From positions 2,418,001 to 2,482,000 of the forward strand of contig NW_023503493.1 in NCBI RefSeq assembly GCF_014529535.1: DNA of 64,000 nucleotides, read 5' to 3'. Of this stretch, positions 10,563-21,346 are shown in pieces. Under the pieces are notes generated by a model. The model saw only the letters and a list, made by a program, of their open reading frames with translations. It was not told the DNA's origin and searched no databases. The position numbers were made by a program, and so were the translations under genes. Position 1 is the first letter of the stretch, and each line of letters begins with the position of its first letter. Source of the stretch: Bradysia coprophila. Its lineage: Eukaryota > Arthropoda > Insecta > Diptera > Sciaridae.

Positions 10563-11478
10563 TCAGGGAGTATAATGAATCAATGCGAGGGATTCTTCTA
10601 AAAAACGAGAAGACCGAAATCGGACACATTTTCTATTGGAATGTTTTATATGTGCCCAGTAAGGCATTCGACCCCAGAAGCCAAAACCACTTTCAAAATA
10701 ATTCTTCGAAGCTTGTGTGCCTAGTAAGAGGTCATCAAAAACCGAAGACTTGCACTTTTCTTACAAAAATTTCTCCAGTTACATTAGAAAGGTAATTGCA
10801 TGAACTTCCGGGACAAATAGGGTCTTATTGGGTTTAAAATTCATCCACACTGAGATATGTACAGTTGAAGTTTTCAACCGAAAAAAGACTGAAAACTTAC
10901 GCTTTTCTGACAGAAATTTGTCGAGGTACACGGTCGTATGGCGTGTCATTAGAAAGGTGATTGCTTGTACTTTCAGGGCAATTAGGGTCCTATTAAGGTT
11001 TGGAAGCATATTACGTATGCATAGGCATCAGAGAAATGATATATCGACTTATAAGTTGGTACGTCTGTGGCGAGATTGAAGGAACATGTGAATGACAGTT
11101 GGCTCTGGCTCCTATGGTAGAGAAGGTTGAGAATAAAACCAATTTTGTATGCAATTTGTATGCCAAACGAACGTCAAACAGAATTTGAAAAATGATCCAA
11201 ATAAATCGATGCTGGCGCCGATTTTCGAGTACAAAAAATTTATGGTACTCTCTTCAACTGTCACACATTTCGTATTTACTTTTGCTTCAGCGGTCGAACA
11301 AAATATTTGTATGAGGGGCAAGCCTATTTCTGTTTAGAATAAGGTGGCGACTCGCTTGACGAACGAATAATGCGAGATTAGATTCCTTACTCTATTCTGT
11401 TCTAAGATTCAAAAACCAATTTTTATTCCAATAATTTGATATATTCAGCGGATTTTGCGTTCAATTTCACTAAGATTT
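10563..11478. other. Intergenic with a local duplication
   Basis: CATTAGAAAGGT..ATTGC followed by AGGGTC.TATT occurs near 10785-10830 and again near 10950-10995, each after a similar GAAAACTT(G/A)C.CTTTTCT block. This is a diverged direct repeat of about 170 bp. 11032-11130 is a partial copy of the AGAGAAATGATAAG MITE. No gene. Confidence 0.45.
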
Positions 11479-11670
11479 TTAGTACAATTTCAAATAGACT
11501 CTCATCACTGACGAAATTTTAGTAGATCCTTTATTGAAAAACGTTATATCTCCTCTGTACGTCCCAGGATCAACGTATTTGACGAATATATTTTTGTCGA
11601 ACGGGTCAGGCCTGAGTGTATAAACTCCCTAAAAATTGCAGAATTATTAATGACATCGAACAGGGTTGTA

Positions 11671-11846
11671 TATGGGGAGGTAACGCCGATCACCATGAAA
11701 AAATGGCGGCTGTCGGTAACTATAACTGCATAACAGTAAAAAATTTCAAGTGAACTGAAATTGCGCTATAATTTCGTATGAAAATTACAGTTCAATGGAT
11801 TTTTGCGAAAACGTTTCCAGCTATCGACGTAACCTCCTAATATAAG
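11671..11846. mobile_element. MITE, GGTTACGCCGATCAC family (intronic copy)
   Basis: GGAGGTAACGCCGATCACC at the left and CGACGTAACCTCC at the right. Shares GGCGGCTGTCGGTAAC and ATTTCGTATGAAAATTACAG with 12208-12411, 35370-35563 and a degenerate copy near 49430-49530. Confidence 0.68.
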
Positions 11847-12207
11847 CAATAATTATATTGGGACGCGATGAGAATATTCTCAGCCCGCGAATTACCTTTG
11901 CAAATGTATGACATAGAAAAACGCCGTTCTCTCGTTTCGGTAGATCAGAATTACCAGCCAGCTCCTTTTCGATTAATCGAAAATAGGGCGAATCGAAAAA
12001 TTGACAGCAGTTATCTCGTGAGATTTTGTACGGCAAAAGGGTGAACTGATTATTGCCTTGCCGGCTAACGTAACTTTTAGCCTCGCACTGTGAAGAAAAC
12101 GTGAATTTCTGAGAATATTTCCTCGAGAAGGGTAAACATTGAATTTTAACCCAGCTTTTGCATGGAAAATACTTTTTCGGGTGTGCAACATGATTTACCT
12201 TATTTTT

Positions 12208-12411
12208 TCCGAGGAGGTTACGCCGATCACTGGGTTCGTTATCGCAAAAATCCACTGAACTTTGCTGTAATTTTCATACAAAGTTGATGCGCAATTTCGG
12301 TTCATTTGAAATTTCGTGCTGAAATGCAGTTAGAGTTACCGACAGCCGCCATGTTTTTTTTTGCGACACGAGCACAGTATAATAATGGCGATTGGCGTAA
12401 CCTCCTCAAAT
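12208..12411. mobile_element. MITE, GGTTACGCCGATCAC family
   Basis: Ends GAGGAGGTTACGCCGATC and TTGGCGTAACCTCCTC are inverted. It lies in the second intron of DUF1091-like copy B. Confidence 0.7.
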
Positions 12412-12464
12412 ACAAACTTGACTTTACCCTCAATACGCCATGATAAAGATGAGCAGACAGTTCG

Positions 12465-12660
12465 TGAAAAATGCATTCAAAATCTGGCGCTGCAAAATGC
12501 TTGTAAAATATGACACAAAATGTATGAGCCAAACTTCAAATACTTTGCAAGCACAGTGTAGACATCAGGTGTTTACACCGGGCTTGCAAAATGTTTGTTA
12601 GATAACTCACACATTTTATGTCATATTTTGCATGGGTCTTATTTTTCACGCATTTTTCGC
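12465..12660. repeat. Inverted repeat
   Basis: TGCAAAATGCTTGTAAAATATGA at the left is partly mirrored by TCATATTTTGCATGGG, and GTGAAAAATGCATT by CACGCATTTTTC. Probably a degenerate MITE. Confidence 0.45.
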
Positions 12661-12759
12661 GATCTGTGTATTATGGTTTAAGGGTTGTGTTAGGTTGACA
12701 ATAGGAAAAGTCGTTTGGCTTGTTGAGGTGCCACAATTTTTTTCAGTACTTCATTCTTT

Positions 12760-12840
12760 GCGCTCTATTTTCACGTGAAATAACTTCACTATGGTGAAAT
12801 GTCAAAGCGGTGAAATTAGTTCACAAAAAATAGATCGCTG
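12760..12840. mobile_element. Short MITE, GCGCTC family
   Basis: Second copy of the element at 5384-5474, with TAACTTCACTATGGTGAA and mirrored TTAGTTCAC blocks. Confidence 0.6.
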
Positions 12841-13092
12841 ACATTAGGGCAAATGTACTAGAAATGTAATAGAAACTTACAAAAATCTATTACATTTCAA
12901 GTAAAAACTTCAGGCTGACCCGAAAGAAGTAATTGACCATTTAAAAAATTTAAAAGAAGCGCGCGAAACTATTTTCCAGTAGATGGTATGTAATATCGCG
13001 TCAGTCAGTTCAATGTGCTTCTGCATCACTCACACACAATGTCATGAATATTTTGTGTTGCAAGAAATCTAAGAAATTTTAATATCCCAATA

Positions 13093-13245
13093 TATCGGTC
13101 TGTTCCAAGGCCATACGAATTGTCAAATTTCATCCAGAGAGACATAACCTCATAAATATTTGTATGAAAACCGAGCTCTGTGGATAAAATCGTGTTTGTT
13201 CGGCCAGTGAAAATTCGTGTTTACAGATACTTGGAACAAACCTAT
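13093..13245. mobile_element. MITE, TAGGTTTGTTCCAAG family (copy 2)
   Basis: Nearly the same internal sequence as 23291-23437 (GCCATACGAATTGTCAA; GGCCAGTGAAAATTCGT). Confidence 0.75.
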
Positions 13246-13458
13246 TTTAGTTAATTAATCAAAGTTTACGTCATAATTGTGCTCCATATTGTCGGTGAAT
13301 TCGAGGACCCCACTTATCGTGTATGTCGTTTTATTGAATCGGGTAACTTTCAGGTCAGTTTTAAATATTCCTTCTTCTGAATTGTCTACGCCAGTCAGCT
13401 CGAATTCCGTCCACCATGCCTTTAAAATGAATTTCTCTCTGTTATAAGCCGTGCAAAT

Positions 13459-13606
13459 CACGCCGTAAGTACGTCTTCTATTTTCAAACATACAGCATAG
13501 CGGATCATTTTAACCCTTAATTTTTGACATTTATTATATGACGTTAGCGTTATTTTGTTCAACTGTCAGTTGTAAACATTTAAATTTTTGGCGCACTTAT
13601 GACGTG
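13459..13606. mobile_element. MITE inserted in the coding exon of copy B
   Basis: Inverted ends CACGCCGTAAGTACG and GCGCACTTATGACGTG; flanked by AAT on both sides. Same family as 5608-5858 and 14687-14842. Confidence 0.7.
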
Positions 13607-13746
13607 AATTAACTTTTATCGAAAAACACTTCACCTGTGCACCAACAATACAAAGGGCAATTGATAGCAAAGCTTTCATCGAAATTACACGGACGTTTAA
13701 TTCTACAATTTAATTCGCCAGTGGGTTGCAATCGTCTGTGCACGAG

Positions 13747-13754
13747 ATATAAAT
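13747..13754 (-). promoter_or_regulatory. Probable TATA box of copy B
   Basis: The minus strand reads ACATTTATATCTCG about 70 nt before the ATG at 13679, conserved with copy A. Confidence 0.45.
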
Positions 13755-14579
13755 GTAGGGAAGACTCTAATTTACTGTGCAAATATTGCATGAGATATTG
13801 TAGCGAGACCGCACTTTTTTCATAATTACTTCAATTAACTTAACTACAAAAGAATCTCCGACATCATTTTGCATGTTCCTGATTACAGTATATCGTGTCA
13901 ATCTTTTATTTAAATCAATGAGAGACAACATTAATCTGTTCGAAAACTGTGCTAATTCTTCGAACTGGAACACTCTATTGTTCTGCACGGAACTTTAAAA
14001 ACAAAATTTTATTCCAATAATTTGATATATTCTGGGGCTTTTGCGTTCAATTTCTCTACGATTTTTAGTACAATTTCAAATAGATGCTAATTATTGACGA
14101 AATTTTCGCAGATCCTTTACTGTAAAGGATTATATCTGCTCTGTACGTGCCAGGATCAACGTATTTAACGAATATATTTTTGTCGACCGGATCAGGTTTG
14201 AGCGTATAGACTCCCTATAAAAATGGTAGAATTATTACGTGGACTTCTTCACTGACTCCCGTCTATCATTCTCGTGAATTACCTTCTTATACGTATAACA
14301 AAGAAAAACGCCTTTCTCTCGTTTCGGTAGATTCGAATACCCCACCAGCTCTTTTTCCATTAATCGAAAGTAGCCTGAATCGAAGAATTGACAACAATTG
14401 TCTCGTTTAATTTTGTACGGCAAAAGAGTGAACTGATTATTGCCTTGTCGGCTGTAGAAACTTTTAGCCTCGCACTGTTAAGAAAACATTGAATTTTTGA
14501 GAATATTTTGTTGAGAAATGTGTAGAATTTCGAGAAATTGGACCAATTTCAGTTCTGCCATGGAAAATAATTTTACGGA

Positions 14580-14690
14580 TTCCCGTTTGCGAAAGTTGAC
14601 CATTATATGGCAGTTTGATCACTGCTAAAATGATCCATTACAGGAAGGACATTATTGGTTCATTTAATTTGAATTCCTCTGTGATTGACG
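14580..14690. repeat. CGAAAGTTGACCATTAC repeat (intronic)
   Basis: Shares GCGAAAGTTGACCATTA and AAATGATCCATTA with 47583-47700. Lies in the long intron of copy C. Confidence 0.6.
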
Positions 14691-14842
14691 CCGTTAGTGC
14701 GGTCGAAATTTAAAATGGAAAGTGCGTAATACTTCCTAACGCAGCGTCATTTTCATACAAGGATGCGTTGAAATTTACTTTTCCGTTCACTTTTTCATCG
14801 AATCGTTCACTTGAAATTCAAATTTTAGGCACACTTACGGCG
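14687..14842. mobile_element. MITE, CACGCCGTAA family (copy 3)
   Basis: Ends GACGCCGTTAGTGCGG and CACACTTACGGCGC are inverted. Confidence 0.6.
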
Positions 14843-14887
14843 CATGGTACAGACAAGAAACCAAAATAAATTTGATGCTGCAGAAAC

Positions 14888-15060
14888 AAGTTTTGACACT
14901 CGTGTGTTTTTAGTCAAAAATCTTTTTTTTTTTAAATGATTCAAGTGTCAAAACCGTTCTCTCGCGTCGAAAGTAGACTTTTTTTCACAAAAACAAAACT
15001 TTCGACGCGTCAAAAGTCATTTTACTCATCATAGGTTTTCACTCCGTTTAAAGAATGCAT
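14888..15060. repeat. Inverted repeats around TTTTGACACT
   Basis: AAGTTTTGACACTCG and CAAGTGTCAAAACC are mirrored; CGCGTCGAAAGT and ACTTTCGACGCG are mirrored next to it. Confidence 0.55.
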
Positions 15061-15572
15061 CCACAGTGACAGGCGAAAAATTCATGCGTCAAATAACGCA
15101 TGAAAATGAAAATTCTCGCGTTCTTCCTAATTTTTCTTCCGAAGTTGTTACGCCAAGTTTTAAGTCTCTAGGACTTTCCGTCTGGGCTCCCATAACGAGA
15201 CAAACAAACACTGAAATTTATATTACGAAAAACAAAGCAAGAGACGAAAGAACATAGAATAACACTGTAAGACGCACGGAGTAGGTAGAACGGAGAAGAG
15301 CTCTTATCTCTTAATAACCGAACCAAACCAATAAAGATTTAAACGTCTCTGCTCTGTTATCTGCAGAACGTGGCCGTGAAAACAGTTATTTTCGCAATTC
15401 CGGGTCGTAATCTCCATCTTTCCATGCATCAATGTAGTATTGCATTGAAGAGCTTTCCGAAGAATACCGAACTTATTGCCTTCATACCCACCGTCGGCGG
15501 AGTAGAAGTAATAGAACCAAATCGGAATTGCCCGGCGGAAAAACAGAGGCTAAACGGGAGGATATCTTAGGC

Positions 15573-15690
15573 AGAAGCCACATGAGAAATTTTGTGTTGA
15601 TGGTATGGACAATTATGCTACGATTTTCATTGTGTATCCTGTGGTGATTATCCGATTACAATGGAAAACGCAACATAATTTTCGATCCCA
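15573..15690. repeat. Repeat shared with 3860-3985
   Basis: GGCAGAAGCCACATGAGAA, then ATTATCCGATTACAATGG, as at 3.9 kb; weaker relatives at 45.1 and 47.5 kb. Confidence 0.55.
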
Positions 15691-15720
15691 TATTCAGTCA
15701 TAAGGCTTCTCTGAGTGCTA

Positions 15721-15877
15721 GCAACGCACTTCAAGCAAAAGTGCTTCGAGTGACAGCTGTCAAATAGAGTACTATTTTGTATGAAAAATGTTTCCAGATT
15801 TTTTTTCGGTGCCAAAATTTGTTCGATACACTGACCCGTTTCAACTTAGAGTACCACTCATGCTTGAATTGCGTTGG
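15721..15877. mobile_element. MITE, AACGCACTTCAAGC family (copy 2)
   Basis: Inverted ends GCAACGCACTTCAAGC and GCTTGAATTGCGTTG; inside the long intron of copy C. Confidence 0.72.
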
Positions 15878-16720
15878 TGATAACTGAAAATACGAAATTT
15901 CACGTCGAATCGAAATCAAAAGACTTTAACAGCTTTCAAAACCTCTTACATGGTTGTTTTGTCTGAGTATTTAACATGAAATCGAAAAACTTTGAATATC
16001 CCGGTCAATTTTAGTCAATTAATCAAAATTTACGTCATAATTCTGCTCCATATTGTCGGTGAATTGCAGATTGCCATGCAACGTGTATGTCGTTCTATTG
16101 AATCGCGTAACTTTCAGATCTGATTTAAATATTCCTTCCTTTGAATTGTCCACGCCAGCCAGCTCGAATTCCGTCCACCATGCCTTGAAAACGGATTTTT
16201 CACTGCTGTAAGTCATGCAATTTTAATTTTTATCGTAAAACATTTCACCTGTGCACCAACAATACAAAGGGCGATTGACAGCAAAGTTCTCATCGAAAAT
16301 TACCCGGAAATTTACTTCGTCAGTGAGTTTTGTAATCGTCTGTGCACGAGATGCTTATTAGGTAAGACTACAATTTACTGTGCAAACATTGCATGAGATA
16401 TTGTTGTGAGACCGAACTTCTTCAATAATTACTCCAATTAGCAGAACTGCAAAAAAATCTCCGACATCATTTTGCATGTTTGCATTTTGCAGATTGTCCT
16501 GATTACGGTCGCTATCGTTTCAGTTATTTTTGAATATAAATGTATGCGAAGCCTGGCTGATAGTAAGCAAACTTTATTTCTACTTTTTCTCATCTCACTG
16601 TTCCGTTTCTGGTAAGATAAGCAAAATTCAAGAGGTGATAAACCGCTAGAATTTATGATTAAAATTGTAGTTACAAACAATATTAATGACCTATGATTAA
16701 TGAGGTCTTATGAATGAAAT

Positions 16721-16741
16721 AACAAATGAAGTACAAGATTT
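16721..16741 (-). promoter_or_regulatory. Recurrent ATCTTGTACTTCATTTG motif
   Basis: The minus strand reads AAATCTTGTACTTCATTTGT. Also at 18873-18892, 44144-44162, 57247-57268 and 57294-57315, always in this orientation. Role unknown. Confidence 0.35.
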
Positions 16742-18872
16742 GTGGCAAAACAATAACCAAAAGAAGTCGAAGATACTAAGGTCCGTCCTTTTGATTGGGT
16801 CAGGTCTTTTGACTGACTGAATTTCCAAGTAGATTGTTACAAGTGTTAGGAAAGTTAGTAATTATAAACGCCCAATGTATGTCTGCTTATCTGTTTCTCT
16901 ATCTCTCTATTAGCCGGTCACAACTTGTGAATACTGTTGTGATCACATTTCATTGTTGCGCGTAAAAATTTGATTTTTTATGCGTTGGATCGATGTAGGT
17001 GGCGTGAAAAATGTGGAGCAGTTGAACATCACTGTTTCAATTATGTTTTTGGAATTATCTCTTGACCTACAGGAGATGGATGGAACATTGGTTTCTTCGG
17101 CAAAGTCTTACAGTTTTTAAAGTAGAAGACGGCCACATTCATGAATAAGTTGAGAAGTTGGAATTGGCTGTTTCAAATACGTTTTTCGGATTATCTCTGG
17201 ACCCACGGGATACCTTTGCACGTGGCAGAATATTTTTTTTTGGATTTTTTGGCGGCCGTTTTGGATTTTAACGTTTTTACTTGTTTGACGAGATTATGTG
17301 TTTGGCGATATTCGGTGTTTCAAGAGATCACGTGTTTGACGGGATTGGGTGTTTGAGGGAATTATGTGTTTGATGGGAATACGCGTTTGAAACCGGAAAT
17401 ACGGAGGTATGAAAAATTAATTGTCAAAAATAACCGTAGTAGGAATTGGCTTTCAGAAGTCATTTAATTTCTCACCTCTTAATGAGAAAGTTTGAACGAA
17501 GTGCGTTCATATAGATAGCCCCTAGAGGCTACGGTTCCTACTAGTATCTTAGAATGGTCTTACTTTCTCATAAACTATTCATTCTTTTTCAGCTGAAAAG
17601 TTGTCCATGAATGATAAATTGTGTAACGTGCGGGAACTCGCTCCGCTCTGGTCGTAATCGATAAATTCTTTTCGGAATAACTCCTAGATTGTTGCTCCGG
17701 TATTTTCCATTAACGAACTTTGTCCAAGGAATCTAATTCCCCCGTTGAATAAAAAAACGTTTTTGGAAATTCGTTGGAAATTACTCAAGAAATTGACTAA
17801 GTGCGACAAACATTTTCATGCATTCAAGGTTTTCGATCGTATATATTCATGCAATTTCAATCATTGTCGAGTGAACATTTTGTGACAAACGTTTTCTAGT
17901 AATTTTTAGACGTAGGACCCTGATTTTCAGTCAAGAGAATAACGATTTTGTTCTTGTTTCAACACTGAAGGTAGGTAATGCCAATCTTCAGCGAATCACA
18001 AAACTTAAACCACGTTTCGGGGAAAAATAAGTGCAGCTCGAATGTTGCAAAAGTATTTCAACCAACGCTACCAAAAGTCTGTTGAAATCGTACGTGATAC
18101 AATGAAATGAACTTTTGCGCTGCATTCGAATACCATCGAAAACTTGAGTTCCGTTACACACTTTGGATTCAATGAGGAGTCATGCATGATTCAATTTCTT
18201 CATTTATTTACTTACCTCTTCGAAAAGTCTATTCAAAATCTTCCTGGTCACGTTCTGGCATTAAGCAGCGTCGGAATTCAGTATCATTTTGGTACAATAT
18301 GAGTTGAACTCGATTGTTGCTAGTGAAAAATCCTGTTGTTTAGGGGTGTGCTGTGCATTGGCATACATCACAACATGACAACTCTTAGAAATCCATTCCT
18401 CCAATAACTTCTGGCCAACAAAAGAAGACGAAAATATTCAGCTCCGATTCGTCATTCCGCATATCAGTATCGGACAATATACTGGTAGAGTGTGAAAAAT
18501 CGCTGGTCGTAATGAAACACTCGAAACGATAACAGTAATTATAAGCCATATCTCCTAATTCGAATCAAATGTTTCAGAAAAGCTATGAGTGCGCGATATA
18601 AATGTTTCAATAAATCAAAGAAAAGAAAAGCAAAAAAATAAATAAATTTTGATTTGATCTAACACGTGAATACTTAATTCATCAGTTTATCGGAATCATC
18701 AATCAACATTTCGAGTCTTGCACATTGAATGAACGTTAAACACGAAAAACAATTGACAAATCGTAACAGCTTTGAACCTGTTACGGACAGCGTAACGATA
18801 ACGATTCCAAGAAAAACCGACAAGTTGTGACTAATGCCGTCTTATATTATAGCATAAAGCTTGTAAAAAAAA

Positions 18873-18892
18873 ACAATTGAAGTACAAGATTT
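18873..18892 (-). promoter_or_regulatory. Recurrent ATCTTGTACTTCAATTG motif
   Basis: Second copy. As at 44.1 and 57.2 kb, an AT-rich TAGCA(T/A)AA-like block follows about 15-20 nt further on. Confidence 0.35.
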
Positions 18893-19074
18893 GAAATTGA
18901 TCTCAGAATATTGAAGTAAATAGTAAAACTGTTGATGTGCTTGCCGCCTGTGAAAGGTGGTGTGGTATCGTCAGAATAGAAGCTGGTGACTGCGGTTGTA
19001 CAACGGCGTTTACTCTACCAAAATTACGGACTAAGTAGAACAGTATACACACCCTTGAGTGTTTCTAGCCATTT

Positions 19075-20580
19075 TGAAAATAAGCAAAATCTCGAATTTT
19101 CAGATAATGCAAATCGCCTACGTTATAGTTAGGTAGTTCCTATGGAGAAGTGGATCCAGCAACTCCTAAACGTTTCTACAGATTTTCCTGAAATTTTGGT
19201 TCTATGCTAAAAAAGTCCCAAAAATAAGAATTTTCAAAAGTTATATAAAACCCATATCTTGGGAGCTGGAGCTCCCCAAAGTCTCCATACAAGCGCCATC
19301 GCCATGTAAAAGCAAATTTGAGTGTGTTGTATATTTTGGTGCTTGATATGGATAGTCATGTGGTGAAAGGTGTGTATTGTTTTGAGATGTGTTTATTGTT
19401 GGAAATTGTGGGGATCATTACGTATAAAATTCCACTAGGTTGGCTACTAAATTTTGGGATGACAGATGATTCTTCTGGCACTACCTAACTTCCTTCGGAT
19501 TCTTTGAGGGATTTGGATCATTTTCGACAGTGAGGACCTGTTCCAAGGTTGGTTCCTAAATTTTGGGATGACAACTAATTCCTCTGCCACTTCTTTACTT
19601 CCACCGGATTTTTTAATGGATTTAGGTTATTTTCGACATGAGCGTGATGTTCCAAGGTTGGTTCCTAAATTTTGATATTACAGATCATTTCTCTGGCACT
19701 TCCTAACTTTCATCGGATTTTTTGATGGATTTGGGTTTTTTTCGACATGAGTGACATATTCCAAGGTTGGTTCCTAAATTTTGGGATGAGAGATGATTCC
19801 TCTGGCACTTCCTAACTTCCATCGGATTTTTTGTTAGATTTGGGCTATTTTCGACATGGGTGAGGTGTTCCAAGATTGGTTTCTAGATTTTGAGATGACA
19901 ACTGATTCCTCTGGCACTTCCTAACTTCTATCGGAATTTTTTGATGGATTTGGGCTATTTTCGACATGGGTGAGGTGTTCCAAGATTGGTTTCTAGATTT
20001 TGAGATGACAACTGATTCCTCTGGCACTTCCTAACTTCCATCGGATTTTTCGATGGATTTGGGTTATTTTCGATATAAGTGAGGCGTTCCGAGGTTGGTT
20101 CCTAAATTTTGGGATGAGAGATGATTCCTCTGGCACTTCCTAACTTCCATCGGATTTTTTGATAGATTTGGGTTATTTTCGACATGAGTGCGGTGTTCAA
20201 AGGTTGATTCCTAAATTTTGAGATGACAACTGATTCCTCTGGCACTTCCTAACTTCTATCGGAATTTTTGATGGATTTGGGCTACTTTCGACATGGGTGA
20301 GGTGTTCCAAGATTGATTTCTAGATTTTAGGATTCAGACTGATTAGTCAAGAAACGTTTTTTTCACATTTTTTTTTCGCTGAGTGCGCCGTTCAACAAAA
20401 AATTGTGAGAGAAAATTTTACAAAAAGAAATTTGCGTCACAATTGGCAGATATTGAGGCAACTATTATTAGGAAAATGGTTAAATGTTACTGACTAAATT
20501 TAAACGGAAGAAAACCGAATCATAACGTAAGTTTAAAAGGAAAACGGTAGCTTCACTCTTACATTAACCTGAATGTAAGG
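19075..20580. mobile_element. Complex repeat element containing a 109-bp satellite (copy 1)
   Basis: Left part (19080-19290) and right part (20330-20540) match 28575-28785 and 29130-29170 plus 29810-29910. Shared blocks are GCAACTCCTAAACGTTTCTA, TTGGGAGCTGGAGCTCCC and GCGTCACAA.TGGCAGAT. The two copies therefore derive from one larger mobile or dispersed element that carries a satellite core. Confidence 0.65.
19447..20330. repeat. 109-bp tandem satellite, about 8 units
   Basis: Unit marks: GATGACAGATGATTCC, CTCTGGCACTTCCTAAC, TCGGATTTTTTGATGG, TATTTTCGACATGAGTG, GTTCCAAGGTTGGTTCC. Successive units start near 19453, 19561, 19671, 19778, 19889, 19998, 20107 and 20216. Confidence 0.85.
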
Positions 20581-21346
20581 TCTCGTGAGCTGTAACGAAA
20601 CAAGAAAATAAGGAATGAAGTGTTTAGGTCGTTGTGAGCCGCGCTGAAAGCAAGTTTAGAAAACGAATCTAGAAAACACTTATCTCAATGTTTCGTATTG
20701 CATTTTGCTTAAGTTCTTTTTTCATCTGTTTTTTGAAAAGATCGATTTTTTACTGGCTGTGCAATTTGAGCAGTCTTTTTTTTCGTTTATCTTAAAATAA
20801 ATTAATATCGTATTTTCATCTGCATTTTATTTCCAACAATTAAAATATAAATTTTAAGTTTCATTGTTTACTACGGACGTGCAGCAAAAATTTCTTCTTC
20901 ACATGGTTTTCGATAGTTTGTCGATTGTTGATTAATTGCCGCAACCTTGTTTGCTCCACTACAGTGAGAGGATATTGTGTTGTTGACGCTCTATGTCTCT
21001 CTCTCTCTCTCTCTCTCGTTCTGATGACAATTCAGGTGAGAAAATACTTATTTTCTCAACTCTGGTTTTTCACATGGTGCAAACGAGAATCTTGTCTCAT
21101 TGCGACTGTCACTTGATTTGGTTTTGAAAATGGTGAAGCAAATTGATGTTTGTTTCGTGAATTAAAGCGGTTGTTAGGTGTACTCGGCTCTAGAAACGAA
21201 TTTCAGATCAAAAGTGTGTTTATCACTATTCCTCACCTCCTACATCAATTTGTGCTTTATATGTAAGTTGCAATATTTTTAGATTAATTTAATTAATTTT
21301 ATTATTGATGTGGTAATCATTCGAAAACTCTGCCTACTACTGACTA
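20581..21346. other. Intergenic, CT microsatellite
   Basis: A (CT)n run at 20995-21017. No gene recognised; this is the 3' flank of the odorant-receptor locus. Confidence 0.5.

Larger units (their letters stand above)
11479..13679 (-). pseudogene. DUF1091-like secreted protein, copy B (MITE-disrupted)
   Basis: Exons in order: 13271-13679 (interrupted), 11896-12087 (64 codons) and 11479-11628 (50 codons with stop); all junctions are phase 0. Signal peptide MKALLSIALCIVGAQ, then VKCFSIKV. A 148-bp MITE (13459-13606) follows, then CTAYNREKF, the VTRFNKTTYTISG block and HNYD. The second exon holds RDNCCQFFDSPYF and NSDLPKRENG; the third holds GVYTLRPDPFDK and ends VYLKLY. If the insert and one target duplication are ignored the frame is continuous. 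Introns are 1183 and 267 nt and both contain MITEs, so the whole copy is heavily invaded. Function of the family is unknown; a secreted role is inferred from the signal peptide and cysteines. Confidence 0.75.
14065..16293 (-). pseudogene. DUF1091-like secreted protein, copy C (frameshifted)
   Basis: Exons in order: 16034-16293, 14283-14474 (64 codons) and 14065-14214 (50 codons with stop); introns are 1559 and 68 nt. Signal peptide MRTLLSIALCIVGAQ, then VKCFTI. About 15 nt later the frame is lost: relative to the sister copies there are two extra bases in the A/T run near 16216-16230. After it the conserved protein resumes (YSSEKSVFKAWWTEF, VTRFNRTTYTLHG). The distal exons are intact, with RDNCCQFFDSGYF, YSNLPKREKG, GVYTLKPDPVDK and final VYLKLY. 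The TATA-like block of copies A and B is changed here to GAGATGCTTATTAG. Copy C is therefore probably a pseudogene, though a non-canonical splice could in principle bypass the shift. Confidence 0.72.
16300..19074. other. 5' flank of copy C, then gene-free DNA
   Basis: 16300-16510 matches the 5' flanks of copies B and A, so the tandem duplication unit includes upstream DNA. From about 16.5 to 19.07 kb no gene was recognised. 17265-17390 has short GTGTTTGA-type repetition. Two copies of the motif discussed in the findings lie at 16721-16741 and 18873-18892. Confidence 0.5.

Noticed and set aside
13456-13679. Treating the break in the DUF1091-like genes as a normal intron (CAG|GTGAA ... AACAG|)
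   Set aside because: Donor is phase 0 while the conserved downstream frame needs phase 2 at that acceptor in all three copies, so splicing there would not keep the protein.
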